Under the pieces are notes generated by a model. It searched no databases. It was given only the letters and a program-made list of their open reading frames with translations, and was not told the DNA's origin. Positions 52,637 through 61,693 of a stretch of 64,000 nucleotides of DNA are shown here, one piece after another. Position 1 is the stretch's first letter, and each line of letters starts with the position of its first letter. Made by a program: the position numbers and the translations under genes. The DNA is from Saprospiraceae bacterium (GTDB taxonomy: Bacteria; Bacteroidota; Bacteroidia; Chitinophagales; Saprospiraceae): the NCBI GenBank assembly GCA_016710625.1, contig JADJVK010000009.1, positions 62,001 to 126,000 on the forward strand. The letters run 5' to 3'.

Positions 52637-52670
52637 AAAGAGGTAACTATCCAGTTATCTCTTTTTTTTA
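52637..52670. terminator. Terminator between convergent thioredoxin-SPOR and hypothetical genes
   Basis: AAAGAGGTAACT (52637-52648) pairs with AGTTATCTCTTT (52653-52664) across ATCC with one G-U/A-C position, followed by a T8 run. The A-rich upstream flank could serve the opposite strand too. Confidence 0.75.
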
Positions 52671-54089
52671 TTTACTATTTTCCTTTTCCTTAATTTTTTC
52701 CATTAACCATTTATCGGAAGCAATATTTTTTTCTTGAAGTATTTCTGATTTTAGCTTTTCTATTGATTTAAAATCGCCATCAATTATTCTACTTAGTTGT
52801 TTGGTGAATTTAATTAGATTTACATAACTCAATTTTCTCGTATCAGATAATGTTTTATTTCTATTTAAATAGGCTCTAAAACTATCAAATAACGAATATA
52901 AAGGCTCAATATAATCCATTTCATAATAAACAGCTAATAACATAGATTTGCTACTCAAGTTGTATGCATCATCTTCATATTCTACATTTTGTAGTTGATA
53001 TATAACTTTATCATAACTTCTTTGATAAAAATACAATAATGCTAAATTAAATGTAACTGCATTTTCTCTAAAATCAGGATGTAAATTTTTCTTATATTTT
53101 TCTATAAAATTCTCAGTCCATTCAAACTTGTTAATTCTTAATGCTATTTGTACAATGTTTTTAAATCTCCATGGAGATAAATAACCATCAGTAAAAATTA
53201 ATCCATTTGAAATTAAATTTTCATTAATATCAATATAGTGTTCATGGTATTCCAAATCACCTTTGTTTACATGGCTAACACAAAAATTTAAAAGATGATT
53301 AAACATTCTAAATTGCTCATTTTGAGTAAATTTTGAAGAATTTATTTCTATAGTTTTTAATAATTCATTAAAATTTGATTTTTCATATGGAAACTTATAT
53401 AGTTTAACAATTAAATTATATATATTTATAAAATCATTTTCTATTTTATTTGAATTAATATATTCTAAAATTTCATTAATAAATTTTAAATCATAAATAT
53501 TTGAAGTATTTAATAACCTTGGTAAAATTGTACAATACCATTTAAGTTTCTCTGAAAAGTAGAAATTATCTAAATTATTTAAGATAACTTCTAGATTTGC
53601 TTTTTCAGATCTATTGGTTTCATAATCTTCTAATTCGAAAAAATTTTGCTCCATTTCATATAAATAAAAATAATGTGATGGTTCAATTTTTTCAATTTTG
53701 GTTGATATATTTCTAGCATTTTTGATTGTTGAACTATATAAAGAAGTAATTTTCTTTTTACCAATAGAGTCCATTAAATAATTAGATTGTCTCATAGGAT
53801 TATTATTGTACTCTTCTTGTGCTAAAAACTCTTCAGTTAGTTTCAACAATTCTGAATTTAACTTTCTGTAGCGTACATCATCATATGGTTTGTTTTTATA
53901 TAATAATTTCCATATGGATTCTTTGGGCAATTCTTTTCTTTTATCTTTTTCTAATTCCTTTCTTAAAATATCGAATAATTGAACTAATATTTCATTAGAA
54001 TTAAAATATGGAGATTGAATAAATTTTCTTAATTTATTTAATTCATATACATCAAAATAGGTTAATAAAAAAGAAACTTTATTTTTCAT
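52668..54089 (-). CDS. Conserved hypothetical helical protein
   Basis: I do not recognise a functional family. The 473-residue product has no signal peptide or membrane segment and is almost all helical, with tandem helix-pair regularity suggesting TPR-like repeats (for example FNLALLYFYQRSYDKVIYQL and SKSMLLAVYYEMDYIEPLYS). The N-terminus has the distinctive LNKLRKFIQSPYFNSNEILV block, and residues 40-95 are highly charged. It is a candidate cytoplasmic scaffold or partner protein. It is transcribed alone, opposite to both neighbours. Base composition and frame are like those of its neighbours, so it is probably native. Similar proteins are common in Bacteroidota genomes under no name, in my recollection. 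Confidence 0.75.
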   Translation of the reverse strand: MKNKVSFLLTYFDVYELNKLRKFIQSPYFNSNEILVQLFDILRKELEKDKRKELPKESIWKLLYKNKPYDDVRYRKLNSELLKLTEEFLAQEEYNNNPMRQSNYLMDSIGKKKITSLYSSTIKNARNISTKIEKIEPSHYFYLYEMEQNFFELEDYETNRSEKANLEVILNNLDNFYFSEKLKWYCTILPRLLNTSNIYDLKFINEILEYINSNKIENDFINIYNLIVKLYKFPYEKSNFNELLKTIEINSSKFTQNEQFRMFNHLLNFCVSHVNKGDLEYHEHYIDINENLISNGLIFTDGYLSPWRFKNIVQIALRINKFEWTENFIEKYKKNLHPDFRENAVTFNLALLYFYQRSYDKVIYQLQNVEYEDDAYNLSSKSMLLAVYYEMDYIEPLYSLFDSFRAYLNRNKTLSDTRKLSYVNLIKFTKQLSRIIDGDFKSIEKLKSEILQEKNIASDKWLMEKIKEKENSK

Positions 54090-54270
54090 AAAATTAAAAT
54101 TTATACAAATATTAGTTTTTTTTATATAATATCAAAATTTATAAAACTTAACATATTATGATTATTTTGTATATAAAATTCAAATTTTTCTTAAATTTAT
54201 AAAATAATTTAAAAAAATATTTTGCCAAACCATTTATAATTAGTATTTTAGCGGTTCAAATACACGAATC

Positions 54271-56708
54271 ATGACTAAATTTTTATCAAAGCTATTGTTT
54301 GCCTTTGTAATGGCAATCATTTTTACCCTATTGTTTCAAATGGGCAGTCGTCTTTATATCAAAATCAAAGGATTTATCAAGGAGACTCTCTGGTTTTCCA
54401 GTTGAATGGATTCTTTGCTGGAAATGTAATTACACCTAAAAATGGAACTTTAACAAGAGTTCCTATTTCAGGAGGTTCTATATTTAAGTATAAACCAAAT
54501 GCAAGTTTTGAAGGTAGAGATACGATTTTGATAAATATGTTTAATTCTCTATCAACCTATATTGGTTATATTGTTTCCACTTCTAATTCTTATGTTGATT
54601 CTAAAAATGATTATCGTTTTAGTTCGATGAATTCAAATTTAGACATTGATGCTTTAGCAAATGATTCGAGTACAACTGGTTCAAAAACATTAACTAAAGT
54701 TAGCATATCAAATGGAGGAACTGCATCTATCAATAATAACTTGATACATTTTGAACCTTTCGATAACTTCACTGGAATAGCTAGAATCTATTATACGGTT
54801 TGTAATGAAGTGGGAGTTTGTAACGAAAGTCAAGTTTTTATATATGTTAGTTCGAGTATAGATTCTGATACCAATCAGATATATCTAAACAAAAACAAAA
54901 GTTCAATTATCATCTTGCCAGATGATAATTTTGTATTAACTTCAAGTCCAAATAAAGGAGGTCAATTAACATTTATTGAGAATAATGCATACAATTATAA
55001 ACCTGCTGTAAATTTTAATGGAATTGAAAAATTTACTTTTACAAATTCAAATGGAAAATTATTTCATGTTAGTAGTAAAATATTTAATACTAATAATCCA
55101 ACTTTCTTTGTAAAAGATGATATAGCTTATACTCCAGAAGCAACACCAATTACCATAAATGTTCAAAGTAACGATATCGAAAAGTCTAAATTTGTAATCA
55201 ATAGTTTTACAAATTCAGGTGATGCATTGTCAATAACACAAAACGGTGCTTTATTTACTGTTGTACCAAAAAATAATTTTAAAGGAACAATTCATTTTAC
55301 ATACAATGCAAAATATATTGGAAGTCCCTCTAATAATGTGCCTGCAAATGAAACTGGAAATGTGGCAATTGTAGTAAGTAACCAAAAACCGATTCAACAA
55401 GTATATTCAATAAATGCAATTAAAAATACACCTACAATTTTAAAGAATAAGTCTAATTTAAATGCCTATAATATCAATATTATAGATAACCCATATCATG
55501 GTACTGTTAATTACTATCCAGGTTATAATTCAATTGTTTTAAATGGAGAAAATGTATCTGGATATAATATGTTGATTTATACTCCAAATAATAATTACAT
55601 TGGTCCTGATTCTTTATTAATTGAGCATTGTATCAATGGGAATTGTAGTAATGTATTAATTAATACAAATGTAATTGATAAAAATACAACTTGTTTTAAT
55701 GATTGTGTTTGGCCCGGTGATGCAAATAAAGATGGTATAGTAGATTTTACAGATGCCTTGGTATTAGGTTCACAAATGGGTAAAGTAGGAGAAGAAAGAG
55801 TAGATCCTGAGAATGACTATTATCCACAAGCTGCTTCTAACTGGAATAATCCTTTTTCTGAAAATATTATTAATAATAAGCACTTAGATGCAAATGGCGA
55901 TGGAATAATCAGTATAGAAGATACAGTTGCTATAAATAATTTCTATTTACAAACGAATAATATTACAAATGAAAATTTTTCAATTTTCAAGCAAAGTCCT
56001 TTAGATATTATTGATGCAAACCCTGGATATCATTATAAAGGAGATAAAGTTAAATTTTATATTGTTTTAGGTATAGATACAACCCCAGCTATTAATTTTA
56101 ATGGAATTAATTTTTCATTAACTTTTAGTCCTACTAAAGTTAACCCTGATAGTACAAGAGTTAAATTTTATAGTGATAGTTGGTTAACTTATACTTCTTC
56201 TTATTTTGATATGATTAAGAAGCCAATTGTAGGTAGAACTGATATGATTATTTCAAGAGTAGGCAATAAACCAACCAGCGGAATTGGTATTATTGGAGAA
56301 ATTAATATAGTTGTCGAAGTTGATGTTAATGGTTTTCAATTATCAGATGATGCATTCAATTATCATATAACAAATATTAGAGTTACGGGAAATGATGGAG
56401 AAATATATGCACTTCCAGATATTACCAAAAGATTCAAACTGCTAAAAGAAAAAGCACCTTTAGATAATTCTCAATTATTATTATCGCCAAATCCAACAAA
56501 TGGTGTTGTTGAATTATATATGAATGGTGGTTATGTAATAAATGGAATATCAGTACATAACACTTCTGGTCAATTAGTTGAAAATATTACCAACTTGAAT
56601 ACTAAGAATTATAAACTTGATTTAAGCAATCTAGCAAGTGGTTTATATTTTGTAAGTGTTCAAACTCCAGATGGTATTGTGAATAAAAAAGTAGAAGTAA
56701 TTAAGTAG
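54271..56708 (+). CDS. Surface protein with Ig-like modules, dockerin-like pair and T9SS type A domain (frame-restored)
   Basis: Extracellular protein of about 812 residues. ATG at 54271 begins a signal peptide (MTKFLSKLLFAFVMAIIFTL..) that leads out of frame as read; one T missing in the T3 run at 54334-54336 restores LLFSNGQSSLYQNQ and joins the long frame. Several cadherin/Ig-like modules (GFFAGNVITPKNGTL, NDSSTTGSKTLTKVSISNGG, NFNGIEKFTFTNSNG) precede a dockerin type I pair (GDANKDGIVDFTDALVLG and LDANGDGIISIEDTVAIN, both with calcium-loop spacing), a cohesin-like beta domain (KFYIVLGIDTTPAINFNG) and a type A sorting domain (LLLSPNPTNGVVELYM to SGLYFVSVQTPDG). No catalytic domain. Probable surface scaffold; the dockerin and cohesin-like parts may pair internally. 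Confidence 0.8.
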
Positions 56709-56767
56709 AATTTTTACTTAGTCAACGACTAAGTTTTAAGATATTTTTTATTGATTCGTGATGAATA

Positions 56768-56797
56768 ACCCGTTCTGTAAAGTCAGGCGGGTTTTTT
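56768..56797 (+). terminator. Terminator after the dockerin-bearing surface protein
   Basis: AACCCG / CGGGTT stem with a 16-base loop and T6 tail. A smaller 8-bp hairpin (ACTTAGTC/GACTAAGT, 56715-56734) lies between it and the stop codon. Confidence 0.7.
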
Positions 56798-56828
56798 CTA
56801 TTTTATGGAGATATATAATATAATAAAA

Positions 56829-56863
56829 AAAGCGATAATACCTTTTTCAGATATTATCGCTTT
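56829..56863 (-). terminator. Terminator of typA
   Basis: AAAGCGATAATA and TATTATCGCTTT form a 12-bp stem around an 11-base loop; on the minus strand it is followed by T6. It sits 22 bases downstream of the typA stop, back to back with the plus-strand terminator above. Confidence 0.8.
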
Positions 56864-56884
56864 AATGTTTTGGGTTTCTCAACT

Positions 56885-58699
56885 CTAATTACTCAAAGCT
56901 GGATTTGAAGCTTTCTTTCTCTCATGTTCTTTCAAGAAAATCTTTCTTAATCTGATAGACTTTGGAGTTACTTCAACATACTCATCAGATTGAATATATT
57001 CTAAAGCTTCTTCTAATGTAAAGATAGTTGGTGGTATTAACCTCATTTTATCATCAGATCCTGATGCTCTCATGTTAGTTAATTTCTTAGTAACCGTTAC
57101 GTTAACTATCATATCACCTGGACGATTGTTTTCGCCAATTACTTCACCTTCATACACATCTTCATTTGGCTCCACAAAGAAAGTACCTCTATCTTGTAGA
57201 TTATTGATACTATAAGGAATTGCAGATCCAGTTTCTTTAGAAATTAATGAACCATTTTGTCTTCCTGGAATATCACCTTTGTGCTCTTGGTATTCAAGAA
57301 AACGATGTGTCATAATTGCTTCACCTTGAGTTTGAGTTAACATATTGCTTCTCAACCCAATAATTCCTCTAGAAGGGATTTCAAATTTTACAATTATTCG
57401 TTCACCTTTAGTAATCATATCTGTCATCATTCCTTTTCTTCTAGTAACCATATCAATAACAGTACCAGATGAATATTCAGGAACATCGACAGTTAATTCT
57501 TCTATCGGTTCATGTTTTTTTCCGTTAATTGTTTTGATAATTACTTGTGGTTGGCCAATTTGAAGTTCATAACCCTCTCTTCTCATAGTTTCTATCAGTA
57601 CAGATAAGTGTAATACTCCCCTACCATATACTTGAAATGAATCACTACTTCCTGTTTCTTCCACTCTTAGAGCTAAGTTTTTCTCCATTTCTTTCTCTAG
57701 CCTTTCTCTAATATGTCTTGAAGTAACATATTTTCCCTCTTTACCAAAAAATGGTGAATCATTGATAGTGAATAACATACTCATTGTTGGCTCATCAATG
57801 GAAATTGTTTCCATTTGCTCTGGATTTTCAAAATCAGCAATAGTATCACCAATTTCAAATCCATCAACACCAACAACTGCACAAATTTCTCCAGCTTTAA
57901 CTTCTTCAACTTTTAGCTTACCAAAGCCTTCAAAAACATAAAGTTCCTTAATTCTACTTTTTGTAATGGATCCATCCTTTTTAACTAAAGAAACATTTTG
58001 ACCAGTAGATAATGAACCTCTATTCAATCTTCCAATGGCAATCCTTCCAATATATTTGCTATAATCTAAAGACGTAATCAATAATTGCAAATTACCTTCT
58101 GTTACAACTGGCGGTGGAATATGTTTTACAATTGTTTCTAACAATGGAATAATATCTGTAGTTGGTTTTTTCCAATCCAAACTCATCCATCCTTGCTTCG
58201 CTGAACCATAAACACATGGGAAATCTAATTGCTCTTCCGTTGCATCCAATTGGAACATCAAATCAAAAACTTGTTCATGAACGCCATCCGGATCACAATT
58301 TTCTTTATCCACTTTATTTACTACCACAATTGGTTTCAATCCAAGTTCCAAAGCTTTTTGTAATACAAATCTTGTTTGAGGCATTGGACCTTCAAATGCA
58401 TCCACTAGCAAAAGAACACCATCCGCCATATTCAAAACCCTTTCTACTTCACCACCGAAGTCACTGTGACCGGGAGTATCTATCGTATTGATTTTGTATT
58501 CACCGAATCTAACAGATACGTTTTTAGCAAGGATAGTAATACCTCGTTCTCTTTCAAGATCGTTATTATCTAAAATTAATTCACCAGGAATCTCATGTTC
58601 CTTAAATAATTTTCCTGCCAAAAGCATTTTGTCAACAAGGGTAGTTTTACCGTGGTCAACGTGAGCAATAATCGCTATATTGCGAATTTTTTGATTCAT
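56885..58699 (-). CDS. typA: GTPase TypA/BipA
   Basis: Ribosome-associated translational GTPase of 604 residues, involved in ribosome assembly and stress adaptation. G1 AHVDHGKTTLVD (about 12-23), G2 region RERGITI, G3 DTPGHSDFGG, G4 NKVDKEN and the C-terminal TypA-specific domain (IPSRGIIGLRSNMLTQTQGEA) are all present. The frame is intact. A TAATTTTG element on the minus strand (58811-58818) is a possible -7 box, giving a leader of about 105 bases. It is transcribed alone, divergent from the cryptochrome operon. Confidence 0.96.
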   Translation of the reverse strand: MNQKIRNIAIIAHVDHGKTTLVDKMLLAGKLFKEHEIPGELILDNNDLERERGITILAKNVSVRFGEYKINTIDTPGHSDFGGEVERVLNMADGVLLLVDAFEGPMPQTRFVLQKALELGLKPIVVVNKVDKENCDPDGVHEQVFDLMFQLDATEEQLDFPCVYGSAKQGWMSLDWKKPTTDIIPLLETIVKHIPPPVVTEGNLQLLITSLDYSKYIGRIAIGRLNRGSLSTGQNVSLVKKDGSITKSRIKELYVFEGFGKLKVEEVKAGEICAVVGVDGFEIGDTIADFENPEQMETISIDEPTMSMLFTINDSPFFGKEGKYVTSRHIRERLEKEMEKNLALRVEETGSSDSFQVYGRGVLHLSVLIETMRREGYELQIGQPQVIIKTINGKKHEPIEELTVDVPEYSSGTVIDMVTRRKGMMTDMITKGERIIVKFEIPSRGIIGLRSNMLTQTQGEAIMTHRFLEYQEHKGDIPGRQNGSLISKETGSAIPYSINNLQDRGTFFVEPNEDVYEGEVIGENNRPGDMIVNVTVTKKLTNMRASGSDDKMRLIPPTIFTLEEALEYIQSDEYVEVTPKSIRLRKIFLKEHERKKASNPALSN

Positions 58700-58910
58700 A
58701 AAAGTTTGAATTTTCTAGAGAATTGATTTCTGAAAAATTTTATTTTGTTATAATCTATTGATTATTAATGGAAATCAAAACAAAAACTAGATTTTTATAT
58801 TAAATTTCCGCAAAATTAGAATAATATTTGGTAATAAAAAAATTATTCTACGTTCATCTAATAAATATTATGTAACTTAATCGTATTATTGATGATATTT
58901 TACATATCTT

Positions 58911-60299
58911 ATGAAGAAAAGAGCAATTGTTTGGTTTAGACAAGACTTAAGATTACATGATAATGAAGCTATTGAACAAGCAATAAGATTAGCTGATGAA
59001 ATAATATACGTTTATATTTTTGACGAAAGAGTATTTTTAGGCAATACAAAATTTGGTTTTCCAAAGACAAACAGTATCAGAGCAAACTTTATTAAAGAAA
59101 GTATAGATGATTTAAAACAATCTTTGAATACAAATGGTGCTCAATTGCAATTATTTTTAGGAAAACCTGAAGAAATCATCTTTGAATTAGCAAAAAAATA
59201 CAAAACAAGTTGGGTGTTTTGCAATCGAGAAAGGACTTTTGAAGAACTAAATGTTCAAGATAAATTAGAAAAAAATCTGTGGAGCATTGGGCAAGAAATC
59301 ATATATTCAAGAGGAAAACTACTTTATCATACCCAAGACCTACCCTTTCCTATAGCTCATGTTCCTGATTCTTTTACAACTTTTAGAAAGGAAGTTGAGA
59401 AAATTGTATCAATTAGAGAACCTATTCCTCACCCCATAAACTACAAACCATTAGAAATTGCTGATTATCAAGAATTTGATTATCAATTATTGAATTTAAC
59501 ACAAAATAACTATTCGACTTTTAAGGGTGGTGAAAGTAATGGGATTTTGAAATTAAAGGAAATTTTATTAGATATCAGTAAACTAGGAAGAAAACAATTT
59601 AGCCAAATAGAAAATATTGGAGACTTTTTTACAAAATTATCACCTTGGTTGGCTCAAGGATGTATTTCGCCAAAATTGATTTATAAAGAACTTAAGGATT
59701 TTGAATCAGAATTTGGAAGTAACGATATTACCTATCAATTATTTATTAAATTATTATGGAGAGATTATTATAGGTTGATAGGAAAAAAATATGAGCAGAA
59801 AATATTTTTAAACACAAAAATATTTTCCAATAATTCAAAAATTGGAAATATTGATTTTGTAGTTTTTGAAAAGTGGCAATCAGGGAAAACAGGTATTCCA
59901 ATCATAGATGCTATAATGTCGGAACTGAATCAAACTGGCTATATCAATAAAAAATGTAGAGAGATCGTATCTAGTTTTTTAATATTTGAGTTAGAGATAA
60001 ATTGGCAAATGGGTGCAGAATATTTTGAATCACAATTAATTGATTATGATGTTTGTAGCAATTGGTGTAATTGGAATTTCATAGCTCATCATCCGAAAGA
60101 ATATCATTTGAATGTATTTCGTCAGGCAAAATCTATTGATTCTGAAGGAAAATATGTAAAATTGTGGTTAGAAAATTTTGATAATGTGCCTATAGAGAAG
60201 ATTCAAACACCGTTTGAATTATCAAAGGAAGAAATTAAAAAATATAACATTAATTTGGATAAGATTTATTTAAATCCAATGATTAAAATTAATAACTAA
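58911..60299 (+). CDS. DASH-type cryptochrome/photolyase
   Basis: FAD-binding blue-light protein of 462 residues, of the cryptochrome/photolyase family; the DASH subgroup repairs single-stranded CPD lesions and binds MTHF. The N-terminal alpha/beta photolyase domain (VWFRQDLRLHDNEA) includes the DASH-like stretch PFPIAHVPDSFTTFRKEVE. The C-terminal helical FAD domain has KLLWRDYYRLIGKK, GIPIIDAIMSELNQTGYI and DYDVCSNWCNWNFIAHH, ending EGKYVKLWLENFDNVP. It starts a tight operon: the rhomboid begins one base after its stop. It implies exposure to light in at least part of the life cycle. Confidence 0.9.
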   Translation: MKKRAIVWFRQDLRLHDNEAIEQAIRLADEIIYVYIFDERVFLGNTKFGFPKTNSIRANFIKESIDDLKQSLNTNGAQLQLFLGKPEEIIFELAKKYKTSWVFCNRERTFEELNVQDKLEKNLWSIGQEIIYSRGKLLYHTQDLPFPIAHVPDSFTTFRKEVEKIVSIREPIPHPINYKPLEIADYQEFDYQLLNLTQNNYSTFKGGESNGILKLKEILLDISKLGRKQFSQIENIGDFFTKLSPWLAQGCISPKLIYKELKDFESEFGSNDITYQLFIKLLWRDYYRLIGKKYEQKIFLNTKIFSNNSKIGNIDFVVFEKWQSGKTGIPIIDAIMSELNQTGYINKKCREIVSSFLIFELEINWQMGAEYFESQLIDYDVCSNWCNWNFIAHHPKEYHLNVFRQAKSIDSEGKYVKLWLENFDNVPIEKIQTPFELSKEEIKKYNINLDKIYLNPMIKINN

Positions 60300-60300
60300 A

Positions 60301-60912
60301 ATGACTTTAATACTGATAATATTTATTTCATTAATTTCAATTGCTGGTTTTAGTAATAGAGAAATTATTGATAAATTGATGCACTATCCTTATTTGGAAT
60401 TTAAAAATAAAGAGTGGTTTCGATTGGTTAGTGGTGGTTTTGTTCATGCAGATTGGGCACATTTACTGATTAATATGTTTGTACTATACAGTTTTGGAGA
60501 TACCATTGAAAAAATTTATCAGATTAATTTAAATTCAGCCTTTAGTAATCTTGCTTATATTTTGTTGTTTTTATTTTGCATTGTTGTTGGAAATCTTCCA
60601 TCCTATTTTAAAAATAAATTAAATCCTTATTATTCAGGAGTTGGAGCATCAGGAGCAACTTCAGGTTTGGTTTTTGTATTTATACTTTTTAACCCATTTC
60701 AAAAAATATATGTTTTCTTTTTTCCTATGCCAGGAATTGTCTTTGCAATTTTGTATTTAATTTATTCCAATTATGCTGCACGTCAACAAAAAGATAATAT
60801 TGGGCATGATGCACATATTGCTGGGGCTATCGCTGGATTAGTTTATACCATAATTCTAATTCCAGAGTCACTTCAAATGTTTTTACAAGAAATTAGATAT
60901 CTACTTCACTAA
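60301..60912 (+). CDS. Rhomboid family intramembrane serine protease
   Basis: Six-segment membrane protein of 203 residues. The catalytic Ser is S117 in GASGATSGLVF and the His is H172 in HDAHIAGAIAGLVY, the expected S/H dyad. The N-terminal HADWAHLLINMFVLYSFGD motif, with the conserved His and Asn of the oxyanion region, is present. The WR-loop equivalent is reduced. It cleaves membrane proteins in the bilayer; its substrate is unknown. It is co-translated with the cryptochrome (gap of one base), followed by the DUF218 gene. Confidence 0.9.
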   Translation: MTLILIIFISLISIAGFSNREIIDKLMHYPYLEFKNKEWFRLVSGGFVHADWAHLLINMFVLYSFGDTIEKIYQINLNSAFSNLAYILLFLFCIVVGNLPSYFKNKLNPYYSGVGASGATSGLVFVFILFNPFQKIYVFFFPMPGIVFAILYLIYSNYAARQQKDNIGHDAHIAGAIAGLVYTIILIPESLQMFLQEIRYLLH

Positions 60913-60922
60913 ATTTAGATCC

Positions 60923-61693
60923 TTGTTTTACATTTTATCTAAAATATTAGCATTTCTAATCATTCCATTTAATTGGATAGTGATTCTTTTATTGATTGCA
61001 CTCAAAGCAAAAAATAAATGGATTCGATTGAAATATTTGAAATACGCTATTTTCTTATTACTATTTTTCACAAATCCTTTAATTCATCATTTTATTTTCA
61101 ATTGGTATGAAGTAAAAACAGTTGAAATTAACAACATTCCCCAAAACGAAGTTGGAATATTGTTGGGTGGATATGCAGATACTGATATAGAAGATTCTGA
61201 TTCCTTACTCCAGATTGATCAAGCAGGAAATCGACTCGTTGCTGCAATTGAATTATATAAACAAAAGAAAATCAATAAGATATTGATATCAGGTGGAAAT
61301 GGAAGTTTGTTTGAGAATAATAAAAATGAAGCTACTTTAGTTCGAAGATTTCTTTTGAGAATGTCAATTGATTCAAATGATATTTTGACTGATAGTTTAT
61401 CTAGAAATACCTATGAAAATGCAGTTTATTCGAAGCAACTTTTAATAGAAAAATATAGTAAAATTCCATCTACAACCTTAATTACTTCAGCTTTCCATAT
61501 GAATCGTGCAGAAAAAGTATTTAATAAAATTGGTGTAAATTGTATTCCTTTCAGCTGTGATAAAAAGATAAATGATATAGATTTTAACTTAAATGAAACA
61601 ATCAATCCAGACCCATTATTATTAAAAGATTGGCAATATCTAATAAAAGAATGGTTTGGATTGATTGCTTATTCCTTAAATGGTTATCTCTAA
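60923..61693 (+). CDS. YdcF/ElyC-like family membrane protein (DUF218)
   Basis: Inner-membrane protein of 256 residues with a TTG start and two N-terminal membrane segments (FLIIPFNWIVILLLIAL, YAIFLLLFFTNPLIHHFI), then a DUF218 domain in the periplasm: VGILLGGYADTD, KKINKILISGGNGSL, SRNTYENAVYSKQLL and TLITSAFHMNRAEKVFNKIG. ElyC of E. coli acts in peptidoglycan and lipid-carrier metabolism, but most family members are uncharacterised. It is third gene of the operon after the rhomboid. Its stop overlaps the convergent subtilase stop by four bases. Confidence 0.88.
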   Translation: MFYILSKILAFLIIPFNWIVILLLIALKAKNKWIRLKYLKYAIFLLLFFTNPLIHHFIFNWYEVKTVEINNIPQNEVGILLGGYADTDIEDSDSLLQIDQAGNRLVAAIELYKQKKINKILISGGNGSLFENNKNEATLVRRFLLRMSIDSNDILTDSLSRNTYENAVYSKQLLIEKYSKIPSTTLITSAFHMNRAEKVFNKIGVNCIPFSCDKKINDIDFNLNETINPDPLLLKDWQYLIKEWFGLIAYSLNGYL

